A DNA stretch of 64,000 bases from Chryseobacterium foetidum (lineage in GTDB: Bacteria > Bacteroidota > Bacteroidia > Flavobacteriales > Weeksellaceae). Shown one piece after another: positions 26,699-35,540 of the stretch. The notes under the pieces are model-generated. The model saw only the letters and a list, made by a program, of their open reading frames with translations, was not told where the DNA came from and did no database searches. The translations under genes and the position numbers were made by a program. The stretch lies in NCBI RefSeq assembly GCF_025457425.1, contig NZ_JAMXIA010000001.1, forward strand, positions 3,162,001 to 3,226,000, in the 5' to 3' direction. Position 1 is the stretch's first letter, and the number at the start of each line of letters is the position of its first letter.

Positions 26699-26940
26699 TT
26701 TTTTGAGATTGAATTTTCGATATCTTTTTCAGCTTGGTCTAGATCTATCAAAGCCGATTTTCCCGTTTTGTAGTTGGCATAATCTTCATGTACCTGCATT
26801 TTTAAATCCTGCAGATTTTCTTTATCTTCCATTTCCAAAACACCGTCTACATATCCAAGAACTCTTTCCAGGATATTTTTCGGAGCATCCTTTAATTTTT
26901 CTTTAATTTCCTGATATATAGATTGTTCTAAAGTCGTCAT
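26695..26940 (-). CDS. Antitoxin of the ParE-type pair
   Basis: An 81-residue acidic, helical protein upstream of and overlapping the toxin gene. The position and size make it the antitoxin; the N-terminal part (TTLEQSIYQEIKEKLKD) and the C-terminal KSALIDLDQAEKDIENSI are expected to bind DNA or wrap the toxin, but no named DNA-binding fold is evident. A -7 box at 26957-26964 lies 16 bp upstream. Confidence 0.75.
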   Translation of the reverse strand: MTTLEQSIYQEIKEKLKDAPKNILERVLGYVDGVLEMEDKENLQDLKMQVHEDYANYKTGKSALIDLDQAEKDIENSISKK

Positions 26941-26956
26941 TTGTCTTAAATTTTAT

Positions 26957-26964
26957 CAAAGTTA
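26957..26964 (-). promoter_or_regulatory. Bacteroidetes -7 box (TAACTTTG) of the toxin-antitoxin operon
   Basis: Minus-strand TAACTTTG, a TAnnTTTG match, 16 bp before the antitoxin ATG. Confidence 0.55.
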
Positions 26965-27000
26965 AAGAATATTTTGATTGTAAGTAAGTGTTTTTGCATA

Positions 27001-27030
27001 AAAAAAGTTGGCTTTATGGCCAACTTTTTT
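27001..27030. terminator. Bidirectional rho-independent terminator
   Basis: aaaaaagttggc/gccaactttttt with a short loop lies 21 bp after the stop codon of the HbpS-like gene on the minus strand. Confidence 0.85.
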
Positions 27031-27051
27031 ATTTTCTGCTGTCGGGGTTGT

Positions 27052-27453
27052 CTACGAAACAGCTTCCGCTCCCGCTGTTGCAACCTCATGGTCATCATCC
27101 ACTGTGCTTCCGCTTACACCGATGGCTCCGATGATTTTTCCTGATGCGTCTTTGATTAAAACTCCGCCGGGAAAACTAATCAGTCCGTTATTGGAATGTT
27201 CGATGTTGTACAAAGGCTGTCCGGGTTGTGATAGTTTCCCGATTTCGCCGCTGTTCATGTCGAAAAATCTTGCGGTTTTGGCTTTCTTTTGTGCGATGTC
27301 GGTGGAGCCCAGCCACGCATCATCCATTTTTGCAAAAGCAACGAGGTTGGCGCCGCTGTCAACGATGGCAATGTTCATTTTTACTCCTAATTCTTTTGAT
27401 TTCTGAAGTGCGGCTTCAATGACTTTCTGAGCCTGTTCTAATGTAATGTTCAT
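27052..27453 (-). CDS. HbpS/GlcG family haem-binding-type protein
   Basis: A 133-residue protein of the DUF336/haem-degrading family (PF03928; GlcG, HbpS). The start at 27453 ([16 protein letters not shown]) matches the family N-terminus; a longer frame from 27489 adds residues without support. Typical segments are [24 protein letters not shown] and [22 protein letters not shown]. HbpS binds haem, while other members have no known role. It forms a single-gene unit. Confidence 0.85.
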   Translation of the reverse strand: MNITLEQAQKVIEAALQKSKELGVKMNIAIVDSGANLVAFAKMDDAWLGSTDIAQKKAKTARFFDMNSGEIGKLSQPGQPLYNIEHSNNGLISFPGGVLIKDASGKIIGAIGVSGSTVDDDHEVATAGAEAVS

Positions 27454-27534
27454 ATAATTTAGGTTTGATAATTGTGTAAATCTACACAAAATCGTGCCGA
27501 TAAATGAGAATATTCTTAATTACAATATTAAATT

Positions 27535-28467
27535 TTAGATTTTTAGTTTTTCAACCAAATCATCAATCTGCTGATACATTTTATTGAAAAATATTTTCCG
27601 GTCGCGGTTTCCCGAAGTGCTCAGTGATTTTGAATTTTTAATCTGATGCTCAAAATAATTGTACGTTTCGCTACAGGTTTTTATCTCATTAATCAGAATA
27701 TATCCGAAAGTATTTAAAGGCATTGCCAGAAGTGAATTTTTGGGATGATTGAAAAATATATCATTTGAAAGTTGCATCAGTTCATTTTCGTAAATCTGAT
27801 ATTTCGGATTGGTGTCGGTTTTTTGCTCGATGTATTCAATGATTTCTTTTACTTCTTTCAGGATAGTTCCGGCTTCATTTTTAAGCAAAAGTCTGGTGTC
27901 GAAGTAAAACGAAATTTGTTGAAGAATGCTGGAAATCGTGGTGTCGTTCCAAATCTCGATGACGTTTTGCTCTTCATATTTTCTGCGAAGTTCTTTTGTA
28001 TTTAAATTAAAATTGGGCGGCGAAAATTCTGAGAACGGAACAAAAAACTGTTTTGCATTCAAAAGATTCATCCAGACGTAAATTTTAAACCGTGAAAGCA
28101 ATGTATCTGAAAGCGTATAGAAAAACGGAATATCTTTCGCCGAATAATAAATTTTCATCTCATCTGAAAGCGGAAGTTTATCAAATACACTCAGATTATT
28201 CTGGAAAAACGACTGCAAATCATCTGTTGAAATGACAGGAGTCGTTTTCTGCACCACCAGCTGATTATCGGAATTGAGAAACTCATTCAATGAAATCTGA
28301 TAATATTTTGCCAGCTCCAGAGCCTCTTCAAAACTGAATTTTGCTTTGAGCGAAGTTCTTCTGTGTGCAGCATCGTAGCTGATGTTGAGAATATTGGCAA
28401 TTTCATCATTCAGAGATTTGTCCCCGATTTTCTTTCTGATCTGTTTCAATAAAACTTCCTGATGCAT
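27535..28467 (-). CDS. Helix-turn-helix transcriptional regulator
   Basis: A 310-residue DNA-binding protein. An XRE-like helix-turn-helix occupies about residues 5-60 (LLKQIRKKIGDKSLNDEIANILNISYDAA, then FSFEEALELAKYYQISLNEFL). The remaining 250 residues have no known domain and may sense a ligand or partner. The start at 28467 (MHQEVLLKQI) is preferred; the frame extends to 28518 but that would place a charged stretch before the HTH. It is divergent from the lipoprotein gene at 28573, a likely target. Confidence 0.7.
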   Translation of the reverse strand: MHQEVLLKQIRKKIGDKSLNDEIANILNISYDAAHRRTSLKAKFSFEEALELAKYYQISLNEFLNSDNQLVVQKTTPVISTDDLQSFFQNNLSVFDKLPLSDEMKIYYSAKDIPFFYTLSDTLLSRFKIYVWMNLLNAKQFFVPFSEFSPPNFNLNTKELRRKYEEQNVIEIWNDTTISSILQQISFYFDTRLLLKNEAGTILKEVKEIIEYIEQKTDTNPKYQIYENELMQLSNDIFFNHPKNSLLAMPLNTFGYILINEIKTCSETYNYFEHQIKNSKSLSTSGNRDRKIFFNKMYQQIDDLVEKLKI

Positions 28468-28572
28468 GTTTTTGCGATTTTCACAAATGTAGAAATTTAT
28501 TTTAATTTTTTTTCGCATTCGGGTGAGATTATTCTGTGGCTAGCTTTGAATTATAATTTTAAAAGAACAGTC

Positions 28573-29127
28573 ATGAAAAATCTAATTTTTTATTTAAGCT
28601 TATCGCTCCTGACAGTGAGCTGCGCGAATTTTAAAAATATTGAGTCTGCGAAAACTGTGATCGGAAAAAACGTTGTTGATAACATTGATGGTACGTATAA
28701 AAATCTGCCTTCTTCCACAAGTGGTTTTTATGTAAGAGCGCTCACGGATGTTTTTGACCGGAATACAAATATGTTTAGCTGGAAAGAAAAATATGTGGGA
28801 GAACATATAAAAGTTAAACTTCAAATGGTTAATAACAAAAGACTTAACGTTATTATTTCTAAAGATAAAGAGGTATTATTCAATAAAAATCTGAGGGTAA
28901 AACTGAAAAACGACGGATACTTGTATTTAAAAGAGAAAAGATTGATGATTGATGGAATTCCACTTGTTTTCGGTGGATGGAATGTCCAAAAATCCAGATT
29001 AAGAGTTGATGAGAATAATAATCTGACGATTCAGAGCAATTACTTTTTTTGCAACGGATTTGCGGTTGTCATGAGCGATTGGAAAACCCTTCACTATGAT
29101 TTAACTTTTGAGAAGCAGAAACCATGA
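28573..29127 (+). CDS. Hypothetical lipoprotein
   Basis: A 184-residue lipoprotein of unknown function. The start at 28573 gives a signal with lipobox LTVSC; the longer frame from 28462 overlaps the divergent regulator and is rejected. It overlaps the next gene by 4 bp (ATGA), so the two are translationally coupled. Confidence 0.6.
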   Translation: MKNLIFYLSLSLLTVSCANFKNIESAKTVIGKNVVDNIDGTYKNLPSSTSGFYVRALTDVFDRNTNMFSWKEKYVGEHIKVKLQMVNNKRLNVIISKDKEVLFNKNLRVKLKNDGYLYLKEKRLMIDGIPLVFGGWNVQKSRLRVDENNNLTIQSNYFFCNGFAVVMSDWKTLHYDLTFEKQKP

Positions 29128-29576
29128 AAAATATCACCTTGTGCTTCCTGTTGCTTTTCTGTAGTTTTTTTAATGCTCAAAAATGGCAGCCAATTTATTA
29201 TGCAGATTACTCCTATGCCAACCGAAATCAGATAAAAGCAGGGTTGGAATGGTTTGTTAGTAATCCGGAAAATGATAACAGAGTTTTCTTAGGTTCTGGT
29301 TTTAACGTTGTTTATCATAATAATGAGATACGTTTCTTACCAGATTTGCACATCTCTCATAATTCTGAATCGGGATTTTTTATAAAAACAGGAAGTTCAC
29401 TCGATCATGCTTATGTTTTGGGAGGTATTTCAATGCTTAATGCCCTTGATTTGGGTGTGGGTTATTCGGTTCCGTATCAGTTGGGCAGATTGCCAATAAA
29501 AGGTTTTACTGTTGGATTGACGGTACGATTAACCAATAACAATCAGGTTTACAATAATTTTAACATAGGATTTTGA
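29124..29576 (+). CDS. Hypothetical secreted, probably outer-membrane, protein
   Basis: A 150-residue protein with a signal peptide ending at FFNAQ. The mature part is a run of short amphipathic strands (for example GLEWFVSN, NVVYHNN, ALDLGVGYSVPY, FTVGLTVRLT) and ends with phenylalanine, which fits a small beta-barrel. It is coupled to the lipoprotein gene before it and followed 17 bp later by the CDP-alcohol phosphatidyltransferase gene. Confidence 0.6.
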   Translation: MKNITLCFLLLFCSFFNAQKWQPIYYADYSYANRNQIKAGLEWFVSNPENDNRVFLGSGFNVVYHNNEIRFLPDLHISHNSESGFFIKTGSSLDHAYVLGGISMLNALDLGVGYSVPYQLGRLPIKGFTVGLTVRLTNNNQVYNNFNIGF

Positions 29577-29593
29577 TTCTTAAAAATAAAAAA

Positions 29594-30193
29594 ATGAAAA
29601 ATATACCTTATTTATTAATCGCCGCACGCTTTCTTTTCGCACCAATTATTTTTAGTTTAGCATATTTCAGTGGCGGAGATTCACGATTTATAATCTTAAC
29701 CTTAATGTTTATCGGAATACTCACAGATATTTTCGACGGAATTATCGCCAGAAAAGTAGGAGTTTCATCTGAAAAATTACGAAGACTCGACAGTCAGGTG
29801 GATTTGGTATTCTGGCTCTCCATCGGTTTTGCAGCTTACTATCTCAATTCTGATTTAATCAAATCTGAGTGGAAAAGTGTTGTATTAATTTTAATTATGG
29901 AAGCACTTTGCTACATCGTCAGCTGGATAAAATTTGGAAAAGAAACCTGCACGCATGCATGGCTTTCAAAATTGTGGGGACTGAGTCTGTTGCTGGCTTT
30001 CACTTATCTGATAGGCTTTCAAAAAGCAGGCTGGGCTTTCGATTTAACTGTAATTCTCGGACTGATTTCTCATCTGGATGTTATCTTAATTATTTTAATT
30101 CTTCCAAAATGGCAGTACGACGTTCCAAGTTCATTCCACGCATGGAAAATCCGTCAGGGTAAGCAGCGGAAAAAATCGGTATTTTTAAACTGA
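29594..30193 (+). CDS. CDP-alcohol phosphatidyltransferase family protein
   Basis: A 199-residue integral membrane enzyme that joins a CDP-linked lipid to an alcohol head group. The family motif D-x2-D-G-x2-A-R-x8-G-x3-D-x3-D is read from DIFDGIIARKVGV to RRLDSQVD: all four aspartates are present, but the motif glycine is replaced by leucine. About six transmembrane segments surround it. The start at 29594 is chosen; the frame upstream begins with TTG. The substrate is unknown. Confidence 0.82.
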   Translation: MKNIPYLLIAARFLFAPIIFSLAYFSGGDSRFIILTLMFIGILTDIFDGIIARKVGVSSEKLRRLDSQVDLVFWLSIGFAAYYLNSDLIKSEWKSVVLILIMEALCYIVSWIKFGKETCTHAWLSKLWGLSLLLAFTYLIGFQKAGWAFDLTVILGLISHLDVILIILILPKWQYDVPSSFHAWKIRQGKQRKKSVFLN

Positions 30194-30232
30194 GTCTGAT
30201 TTTAATTTAAATAACTGATATTTTCTTAAAAA

Positions 30233-30266
30233 GACGGCGTAAACTTTAATTTGCGCCGTTTTTTTG
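30233..30266 (+). terminator. Rho-independent terminator
   Basis: The stem acggcgtaaa/ttgcgccgt with a T-run separates the phosphatidyltransferase gene from asnS. Confidence 0.75.
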
Positions 30267-30274
30267 TAACTTTG
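30267..30274 (+). promoter_or_regulatory. Bacteroidetes -7 box (TAACTTTG) for asnS
   Basis: Exact match to TAnnTTTG directly after the terminator T-run; the leader to the asnS ATG is about 40 bp. Confidence 0.6.
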
Positions 30275-30314
30275 CCAACATTAATTTTTTAGACAGAAAT
30301 TTTATCATCAACAA

Positions 30315-31763
30315 ATGAAAAAGCAGACGATTAAAGAAGTCCTTCAGGACTACAAAAAAGTATTACATCATGACATTACAGTTTACGGTTGGGTAAGAGC
30401 ATTCCGTTCTAATCGCTTTATCGCGCTAAATGATGGTTCTACGATTAATAATTTGCAAATCGTTGTTGATTTTGAAAATTTTGACGAGGAAATTATTTCT
30501 AAAATCAGTACAGCTTCTTCTCTAAAAGTGGTAGGAGAGGTCGTAGAAAGTCAGGGAGCAGGACAAACCGTAGAAATTATCGCTAAAAAAATCATTGTTT
30601 TAGGAGATAACTTTACTGAAGAAAGAGACAAAACGATTCTTCAGCCTAAAAAACACTCTTTGGAAGTGTTGAGAGAGCAGGCGCATCTCAGATTCAGAAC
30701 CAATTTGTTTGGGGCGGTTTTCAGAGTACGTCACGCAGTGAGTTTTGCGATTCACTCTTTTTTCAACAAAAACCAATTCTTTTATATCAACACACCAATT
30801 GTAACCGGAGCCGATGCAGAGGGAGCTGGCGAGATGTTTGGTGTAACGAATTTTGATTTAAACAATATTCCGAGAGACGAGCAGGGTGATATCGACTTCG
30901 CACAGGATTTCTTCGGAAAGAAAACTAATTTAACGGTTTCCGGACAGCTTGAAGGAGAAACTGCGGCAATGGGATTGGGGAGAATTTACACTTTCGGACC
31001 GACCTTCCGTGCTGAAAATTCAAATACCACACGTCACTTAGCTGAATTCTGGATGATTGAGCCTGAAGTTGCTTTCAATAATTTGGAAGACAACATCGAT
31101 TTGGCGGAAGATTTCCTTAAATACGTGATTCAGTACGTTTTGGATAACTGTAAAGATGATTTGGATTTCTTAGACAAACGTTTTGCAGAAGAACAAAAAT
31201 CAAAACCTGAAAAAGAAAGAGCTAAAGAAGGACTGATCGAAAAGCTGGAAAATGTAATTGCCAAGCGTTTCAAGAGAGTTTCTTACACGGAAGCGATTGA
31301 GATTTTATTAAACTCAAAAGAAAATAAAAAAGGAAAATTTGCTTATCCAATCGAGGAGTGGGGCGCAGATTTGCAGTCTGAGCACGAAAGATTCCTGGTG
31401 GAGAAGCATTTTGAATGTCCTGTAGTTTTATTTGATTATCCAAAAGAAATCAAAGCGTTCTACATGAAACTGAACGACGACAATAAAACTGTTGCCGCAA
31501 TGGATGTACTTTTCCCTGGAATCGGTGAAATCATCGGCGGTTCTGAAAGAGAAGCGAGATTGAATGTTTTGAAAACAAAAATGACAGAAATGCACGTTGA
31601 CGAGCACGAATTGTGGTGGTATTTAGATACCAGAAGATTCGGTTCTGTTCCGCACGCAGGTTTTGGTTTGGGATTGGAAAGACTGGTACTTTTCGTGACA
31701 GGAATGACAAACATCAGAGATGTAATTCCTTTCCCGAGAACTCCGAAAAATGCAGAGTTTTAA
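30315..31763 (+). CDS. asnS: Asparagine--tRNA ligase
   Basis: Charges tRNA-Asn. The 482-residue protein has an N-terminal OB-fold anticodon-binding domain ([20 protein letters not shown]) and a class II catalytic core with motif 2 around [21 protein letters not shown] and motif 3 [21 protein letters not shown]. The ending [12 protein letters not shown] is typical of AsnRS rather than AspRS. Confidence 0.97.
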   Translation: MKKQTIKEVLQDYKKVLHHDITVYGWVRAFRSNRFIALNDGSTINNLQIVVDFENFDEEIISKISTASSLKVVGEVVESQGAGQTVEIIAKKIIVLGDNFTEERDKTILQPKKHSLEVLREQAHLRFRTNLFGAVFRVRHAVSFAIHSFFNKNQFFYINTPIVTGADAEGAGEMFGVTNFDLNNIPRDEQGDIDFAQDFFGKKTNLTVSGQLEGETAAMGLGRIYTFGPTFRAENSNTTRHLAEFWMIEPEVAFNNLEDNIDLAEDFLKYVIQYVLDNCKDDLDFLDKRFAEEQKSKPEKERAKEGLIEKLENVIAKRFKRVSYTEAIEILLNSKENKKGKFAYPIEEWGADLQSEHERFLVEKHFECPVVLFDYPKEIKAFYMKLNDDNKTVAAMDVLFPGIGEIIGGSEREARLNVLKTKMTEMHVDEHELWWYLDTRRFGSVPHAGFGLGLERLVLFVTGMTNIRDVIPFPRTPKNAEF

Positions 31764-31783
31764 ATTCAAATAAATTTATATAG

Positions 31784-31820
31784 AAAACCGCCGAAGATTA
31801 TTGATTTTCGGCGGTTTTTA
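31784..31820 (+). terminator. Rho-independent terminator of asnS
   Basis: A stem of aaaaccgccgaa with ttcggcggtttt plus a T-run lies 20 bp after the stop codon. Confidence 0.88.
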
Positions 31821-32068
31821 TTTTTAGATAAAAAAATGACTAGTCATCAGATAATATTTTAGTCATTCCAAAATGTAAATCGAAGAATGAAAGAAGATTT
31901 TTCTGAATTTTTAAACATAAAAAAGCCCTAACGACGTATCGTTAAAGCTTTTAAAGTTCCTAATAGTTTATTATGGTGTCTTTATATCAAAAATCATGCT
32001 AAAATGCTTTTTTGTCGAAAATTTTTTATAAATTCGTAGAATAACATTTACATACACCAGATAATAAT

Positions 32069-33535
32069 ATGCTAAAACAACATTTACAACTTAGACTTGG
32101 TCAAAAACTGGCACCACAACAGATTCAGTTGATGAAGTTGATTCAGCTTCACACTCTGGAATTTGAAGAAGAACTTGAGCGTGAACTCGAAGAAAACCCC
32201 GCTCTCGAAATTGCAAAAGAAGAAGGTCAGGAAGACGAATATGCGCCGGCAGATGAAACTGTTTATGAAAATGAGGGCAATGAGAGTATTGAAACCGATT
32301 TTGACGTAGAACAATATCTATACGATGATGAGCCGAATTATAAGACGGCATCAAGCAACTATTCTGCGGACGATGAAGACTTTGACAACGAAAGTCTGCT
32401 TACAGAAGGTCAGTCGCTGTATGATTATCTTAACGAGCAGGTTCATTTGAGCAATATCGCTGAAGAAGATCTTAAAATAGCTGAATATATCATCGGAAAT
32501 TTGGATACTGACGGATATTTAAGAAGAGAAATAAAAGCTATTGTTGACGATCTGGCGTTTTCTCAGGGAATTTATACCACAAAGGAAAAGGTGGAAGATG
32601 TGCTTGAAAACTACGTCCAGAAGCTGGATCCGCCAGGAGTGGGAGCTAGAAGTCTTCAGGAATGTCTTCTTTTGCAGATCGAAAAGAAAGTAAGTTCAGA
32701 TAAAGCAGTTTCACTGGCTGCGGGTATCCTGAGAAATCAGTTTGATGCGCTTACCAATAAGCATTACAACAAAATCATTCAGAAATACGATATTGAAGAA
32801 GAAGATTTGAAGGCCGCTTTGGAAGAAATTTCAAAACTGTCTCCAAAAGTTGGCGGAAACTTCGATACTCAGACGATTACAATCAATCAGGAGATTATTC
32901 CGGATTTTGTGATACAGGTGAAAGACGGACAGGTGATTCCGATGCTGAACAGTAAAAATGCACCAACGTTAAGGGTAAGTGAAGAGTATAAAGATATTCT
33001 TTCAACATATTCTCATGACAAAAAATCTTCTGAGCACAAGCAGGCAGCTTTATTTATTAAACAGAAACTTGATGCTGCAAAATGGTATATCGATGCTATT
33101 AATCAGCGTCAGAATACTTTGCTTCAGACCATTAATGCAATTGTAAAGTTCCAGAAAGCATATTTCCTTACAGGTGACGAAAAGTCTTTAAGACCAATGA
33201 TTTTAAAGGACATTGCCGATATTACTGGTTTTGATATTTCTACAATTTCAAGGGTTGTAAAAAGCAAATACGCCGATACTCCAAACGGAATTCTTTATCT
33301 TAAAGATTTATTCTCAGATTCTTTAACGAATGATGATGGCGAGGAGGTTTCCACAAAGGAAATTAAAAACCATCTTCAGGAAGTCATCAGCAAAGAAAAC
33401 AAACGAAAGCCGCTTACAGATGATGCTTTGGTGGTGATGTTGAAAGAACAGGGCTACAATATTGCAAGAAGAACAATTGCTAAGTACCGTGAACAGCTCA
33501 ATATTCCGGTAGCAAGATTGAGAAAGGAATTATAA
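32069..33535 (+). CDS. rpoN: RNA polymerase sigma-54 factor
   Basis: The alternative sigma factor for promoters at -24/-12, which needs an AAA activator. The 488-residue protein has the glutamine-rich region I (LRLGQKLAPQQIQLMKLIQLHTLEFEEELE) at the N-terminus, an acidic region II, the core-binding domain, and the RpoN box as ARRTIAKYRE near residue 470. No sigma-54 activator is recognised in the window. Confidence 0.97.
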   Translation: MLKQHLQLRLGQKLAPQQIQLMKLIQLHTLEFEEELERELEENPALEIAKEEGQEDEYAPADETVYENEGNESIETDFDVEQYLYDDEPNYKTASSNYSADDEDFDNESLLTEGQSLYDYLNEQVHLSNIAEEDLKIAEYIIGNLDTDGYLRREIKAIVDDLAFSQGIYTTKEKVEDVLENYVQKLDPPGVGARSLQECLLLQIEKKVSSDKAVSLAAGILRNQFDALTNKHYNKIIQKYDIEEEDLKAALEEISKLSPKVGGNFDTQTITINQEIIPDFVIQVKDGQVIPMLNSKNAPTLRVSEEYKDILSTYSHDKKSSEHKQAALFIKQKLDAAKWYIDAINQRQNTLLQTINAIVKFQKAYFLTGDEKSLRPMILKDIADITGFDISTISRVVKSKYADTPNGILYLKDLFSDSLTNDDGEEVSTKEIKNHLQEVISKENKRKPLTDDALVVMLKEQGYNIARRTIAKYREQLNIPVARLRKEL

Positions 33536-33540
33536 AAACG

Positions 33541-33571
33541 AAAAAGCATTTCAGAACGAAATGCTTTTTTT
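33541..33571 (+). terminator. Rho-independent terminator of rpoN
   Basis: aaaaagcattt/aaatgcttttt with T-run, directly after the rpoN stop; it may serve the converging gene too. Confidence 0.85.
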
Positions 33572-33592
33572 ATGTTTGAATTATAAATAAAA

Positions 33593-34267
33593 TTAATTTG
33601 CCTGAGAATCAATGTCTTTCAGCTGTTTTAAACTTTTATCAAGTCTACCCATGATGATTCCGTAAACCAGCCTGTAGTAAAGCCAAATCAGAAGCACACA
33701 CAAAACAGTACTCACGATAATTGCCATGATAAAACCATTTTTAGCGGAAGGATCAAGTTTTATTTGCTGATGATTGATGACATAAAATACAAATCCGGTG
33801 AAAGCGCCTGTAAATAACACAAATAAAAGGATATTCGTTAAAATAAATGCGTTGACAGTCTGTTTAAATTTGATAATTCTTGTGATAAATGCTTTCAGAT
33901 CTTCCTGAATTTTTATTTTCTTATAATTCTGATAAAATTTAATAACAAAATATCCAGTTACAAACAGAGTGGTAATCTTGATGACGAGATAAATCTTTTC
34001 AAGGTGATTTCTCAATTCCTCATTTTCTTCCACACCTAATCTCTGCAGTAAGCTCATAAATGAATTCGAATCTTTATCCTGAATGATGTAATAAAATCCA
34101 AACAAAGTAAAAAACAGAAATTCTGCCGCGCTGATCCAGAAAATATATTTCATGTAGTTGCGCGATTTTTTATTGAGCATCTTCAAGATCTCACTGTCGT
34201 TATATTTATTCTCAACGGGTTGCTTTTGCCATGTGCTTTTAAAGCTGTCTAAATCAAAATCAGGCAT
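33593..34267 (-). CDS. Membrane protein, candidate anti-sigma factor
   Basis: A 224-residue protein with a soluble N-terminal part (about 1-40, LDSFKSTWQKQPVENKYNDSEILKM) and three to four transmembrane segments. Its start codon lies inside the end of the ECF sigma factor gene (8-bp overlap), the usual arrangement of a sigma/anti-sigma pair, and the short cytoplasmic N-terminus could hold the sigma factor. No classical zinc anti-sigma motif is present, so the role is inferred from context. Confidence 0.6.
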   Translation of the reverse strand: MPDFDLDSFKSTWQKQPVENKYNDSEILKMLNKKSRNYMKYIFWISAAEFLFFTLFGFYYIIQDKDSNSFMSLLQRLGVEENEELRNHLEKIYLVIKITTLFVTGYFVIKFYQNYKKIKIQEDLKAFITRIIKFKQTVNAFILTNILLFVLFTGAFTGFVFYVINHQQIKLDPSAKNGFIMAIIVSTVLCVLLIWLYYRLVYGIIMGRLDKSLKQLKDIDSQAN

Positions 34268-34751
34268 ATTTTTCCATCTTTTCTTTAAGAATTTTTTTCA
34301 GTCTGTTCATTTTTACACGGGCATTTACCTCCGTGATACCAAGGTTTTCGGCAATATCTCTGTACGGCAGATCATCAAGATACATCATCACAATTGCTCT
34401 TTCCACATTCGGCAACGTTTTGATGACCTGATAGAGGAGTGAAATCTGCTGTTGCTTATCGTCATTGTCATCCTCATAATCTCTGAGGTTGATATCCAGT
34501 TCATTGGTCTGTAAAGATTTGCTTTTTTTTCTGAATAAAGTAATGGCGGTATTCAATGCCACACGATACATCCAGGTAGAAATTTTAGAATTTCCTTTAA
34601 AGGAATCATAGCTTTTCCAGAGTTGAAGCACGATTTCCTGGAAGAGATCTTCCTCATCCTCAAGAGAATTGGTGTAAAGACGCGACACTTTTATAATCAA
34701 TCCCTGATTATTTTTGATCAGCTGCGCAAATTCTTTTTCCTTGGTCACCAA
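34260..34751 (-). CDS. RNA polymerase ECF-type sigma factor
   Basis: A 163-residue sigma-70 factor of the ECF class. Region 2 includes DEEDLFQEIVLQLWKSYDSFKG and STWMYRVALNTAITLFRK; region 4 includes LPNVERAIVMMYLDDLPYRDIAENLGITEVNARVKMNRLKK with its helix-turn-helix. It is followed by the overlapping membrane protein that probably controls it. Target promoters cannot be predicted from this window. Confidence 0.9.
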   Translation of the reverse strand: MVTKEKEFAQLIKNNQGLIIKVSRLYTNSLEDEEDLFQEIVLQLWKSYDSFKGNSKISTWMYRVALNTAITLFRKKSKSLQTNELDINLRDYEDDNDDKQQQISLLYQVIKTLPNVERAIVMMYLDDLPYRDIAENLGITEVNARVKMNRLKKILKEKMEKYA

Positions 34752-34951
34752 TTTAGTTTTTCAACTGCACGAAGATATGATATAATTTGAAAGTTTGAAA
34801 ATTTACTAATTTGAAAATGAAACATGCAGTTTTTTTTAGAATAAAAATTACTGTAACTCATTATCCGAAGAACATTCTATGAACATTGCTGCTATTAAAG
34901 CAAGTGAAAAAATCTTCATAAGATTGCGAGGTTGGAGAAAGTATTATGTTG

Positions 34952-34998
34952 TGGAGAATACGGGGATCTAACCCATAACCTTCAGACTGCCAGTCTAA
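34952..34998 (-). pseudogene. Decayed 3' half of a tRNA-Ala (anticodon GGC)
   Basis: On the minus strand, positions 27-73 of a tRNA can be read: anticodon stem TTAGA/TCTGA around loop CTGGCAG (anticodon GGC, with U33), variable loop AGGTT, T-stem ATGGG/CCCGT with loop TTAGATC, and acceptor strand ATTCTCC plus discriminator A. U70, the tRNA-Ala identity base, is present. The D arm and the 5' acceptor strand are missing, and the invariant C of the T loop is A. It is therefore a remnant, perhaps left by an integrated element or a recombination event. Confidence 0.7.
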
Positions 34999-35097
34999 CA
35001 CCAAATAATGTGTAAACTGAAAATTTGTAAATAATCTGTGAATCTCAACGCTTAATAAAAATTTTCAAATTATCTCATTATCAGATTTCAAATTATC

Positions 35098-35105
35098 TAT
35101 CTTTG
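35098..35105 (+). promoter_or_regulatory. Bacteroidetes -7 box (TATCTTTG) for rnpB
   Basis: Exact TAnnTTTG match, 5 bp before the first paired base of the RNase P RNA, the distance expected for a direct transcription start. Confidence 0.7.
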
Positions 35106-35110
35106 CACCC

Positions 35111-35440
35111 ACGAGAAAACCGGCCTGTTGATTCTCATTTTTTTGAGGGTAGGAAAGTCCGGACACCATAGGGCAGCAAAGCGGATAACATCCGTCATCT
35201 GTGAAGATAGGACAAGTGCAACAGAAAGTATGTACAGTTCGGCTGTAGTGAAACCAGGTAAACTCTTTGCGGTGCAATGGTAAGTATATCGGTGCTTTTT
35301 AGAAATGGAAATAGGGGCGGCCCGTCCTGAAAACCGAGGGGTAATCAGCTCAAGTTGTGCAGCAATGTACAACGTAGATAAATAACAGGCGTCCCGATTC
35401 TCGGGATACAGAATCCGGCTTACAGGTTTTCTCGTTTTTT
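35111..35440 (+). ncRNA. rnpB: RNase P RNA (class A)
   Basis: The catalytic RNA of RNase P, which removes 5' leaders from pre-tRNAs. The ends pair as P1 (acgagaaaacc at 35111-35121 with ggttttctcgt at 35425-35435). Conserved core sequences are seen: ggaaagtccggacaccatag near the 5' end, acagaaa, and gatnnataacagg and cagaatccggcttacag near the 3' end. A T-run ends the gene. The length of about 325 nt fits. Confidence 0.93.
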
Positions 35441-35444
35441 TATA

Positions 35445-35503
35445 AATGCCACGAATGCACGAATATAATTTGTAATTATAAAAATTCGTGCATTTGTGGC
35501 AAT
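35445..35503. repeat. Inverted repeat, tgccacgaatgcacgaat type (copy 2)
   Basis: Arms aatgccacgaatgcacgaat (35445-35464) and the near complement at 35484-35503 enclose an AT-rich loop. It follows the rnpB terminator by 5 bp and is next to a purine-rich post-stop repeat of ppk2, the same pairing as at 24.0 kb. Confidence 0.8.
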
Positions 35504-35508
35504 TAAAC

Positions 35509-35540
35509 TTGGCTCTTTTTACTTTTGCCTTGGCTCTTCC
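35509..35540 (-). repeat. Purine-rich post-stop repeat (copy 2)
   Basis: Read on the minus strand it starts a few bases after the ppk2 stop codon as gaggaagagccaaggcaaaag followed by taaaaagagccaag, in the sense of ppk2. Confidence 0.65.

Noticed and set aside
26417..26940. Toxin-antitoxin pair as part of a larger defence island
   Set aside because: Flanking genes (rimM, HbpS-like) are ordinary core genes; no other defence gene is adjacent.
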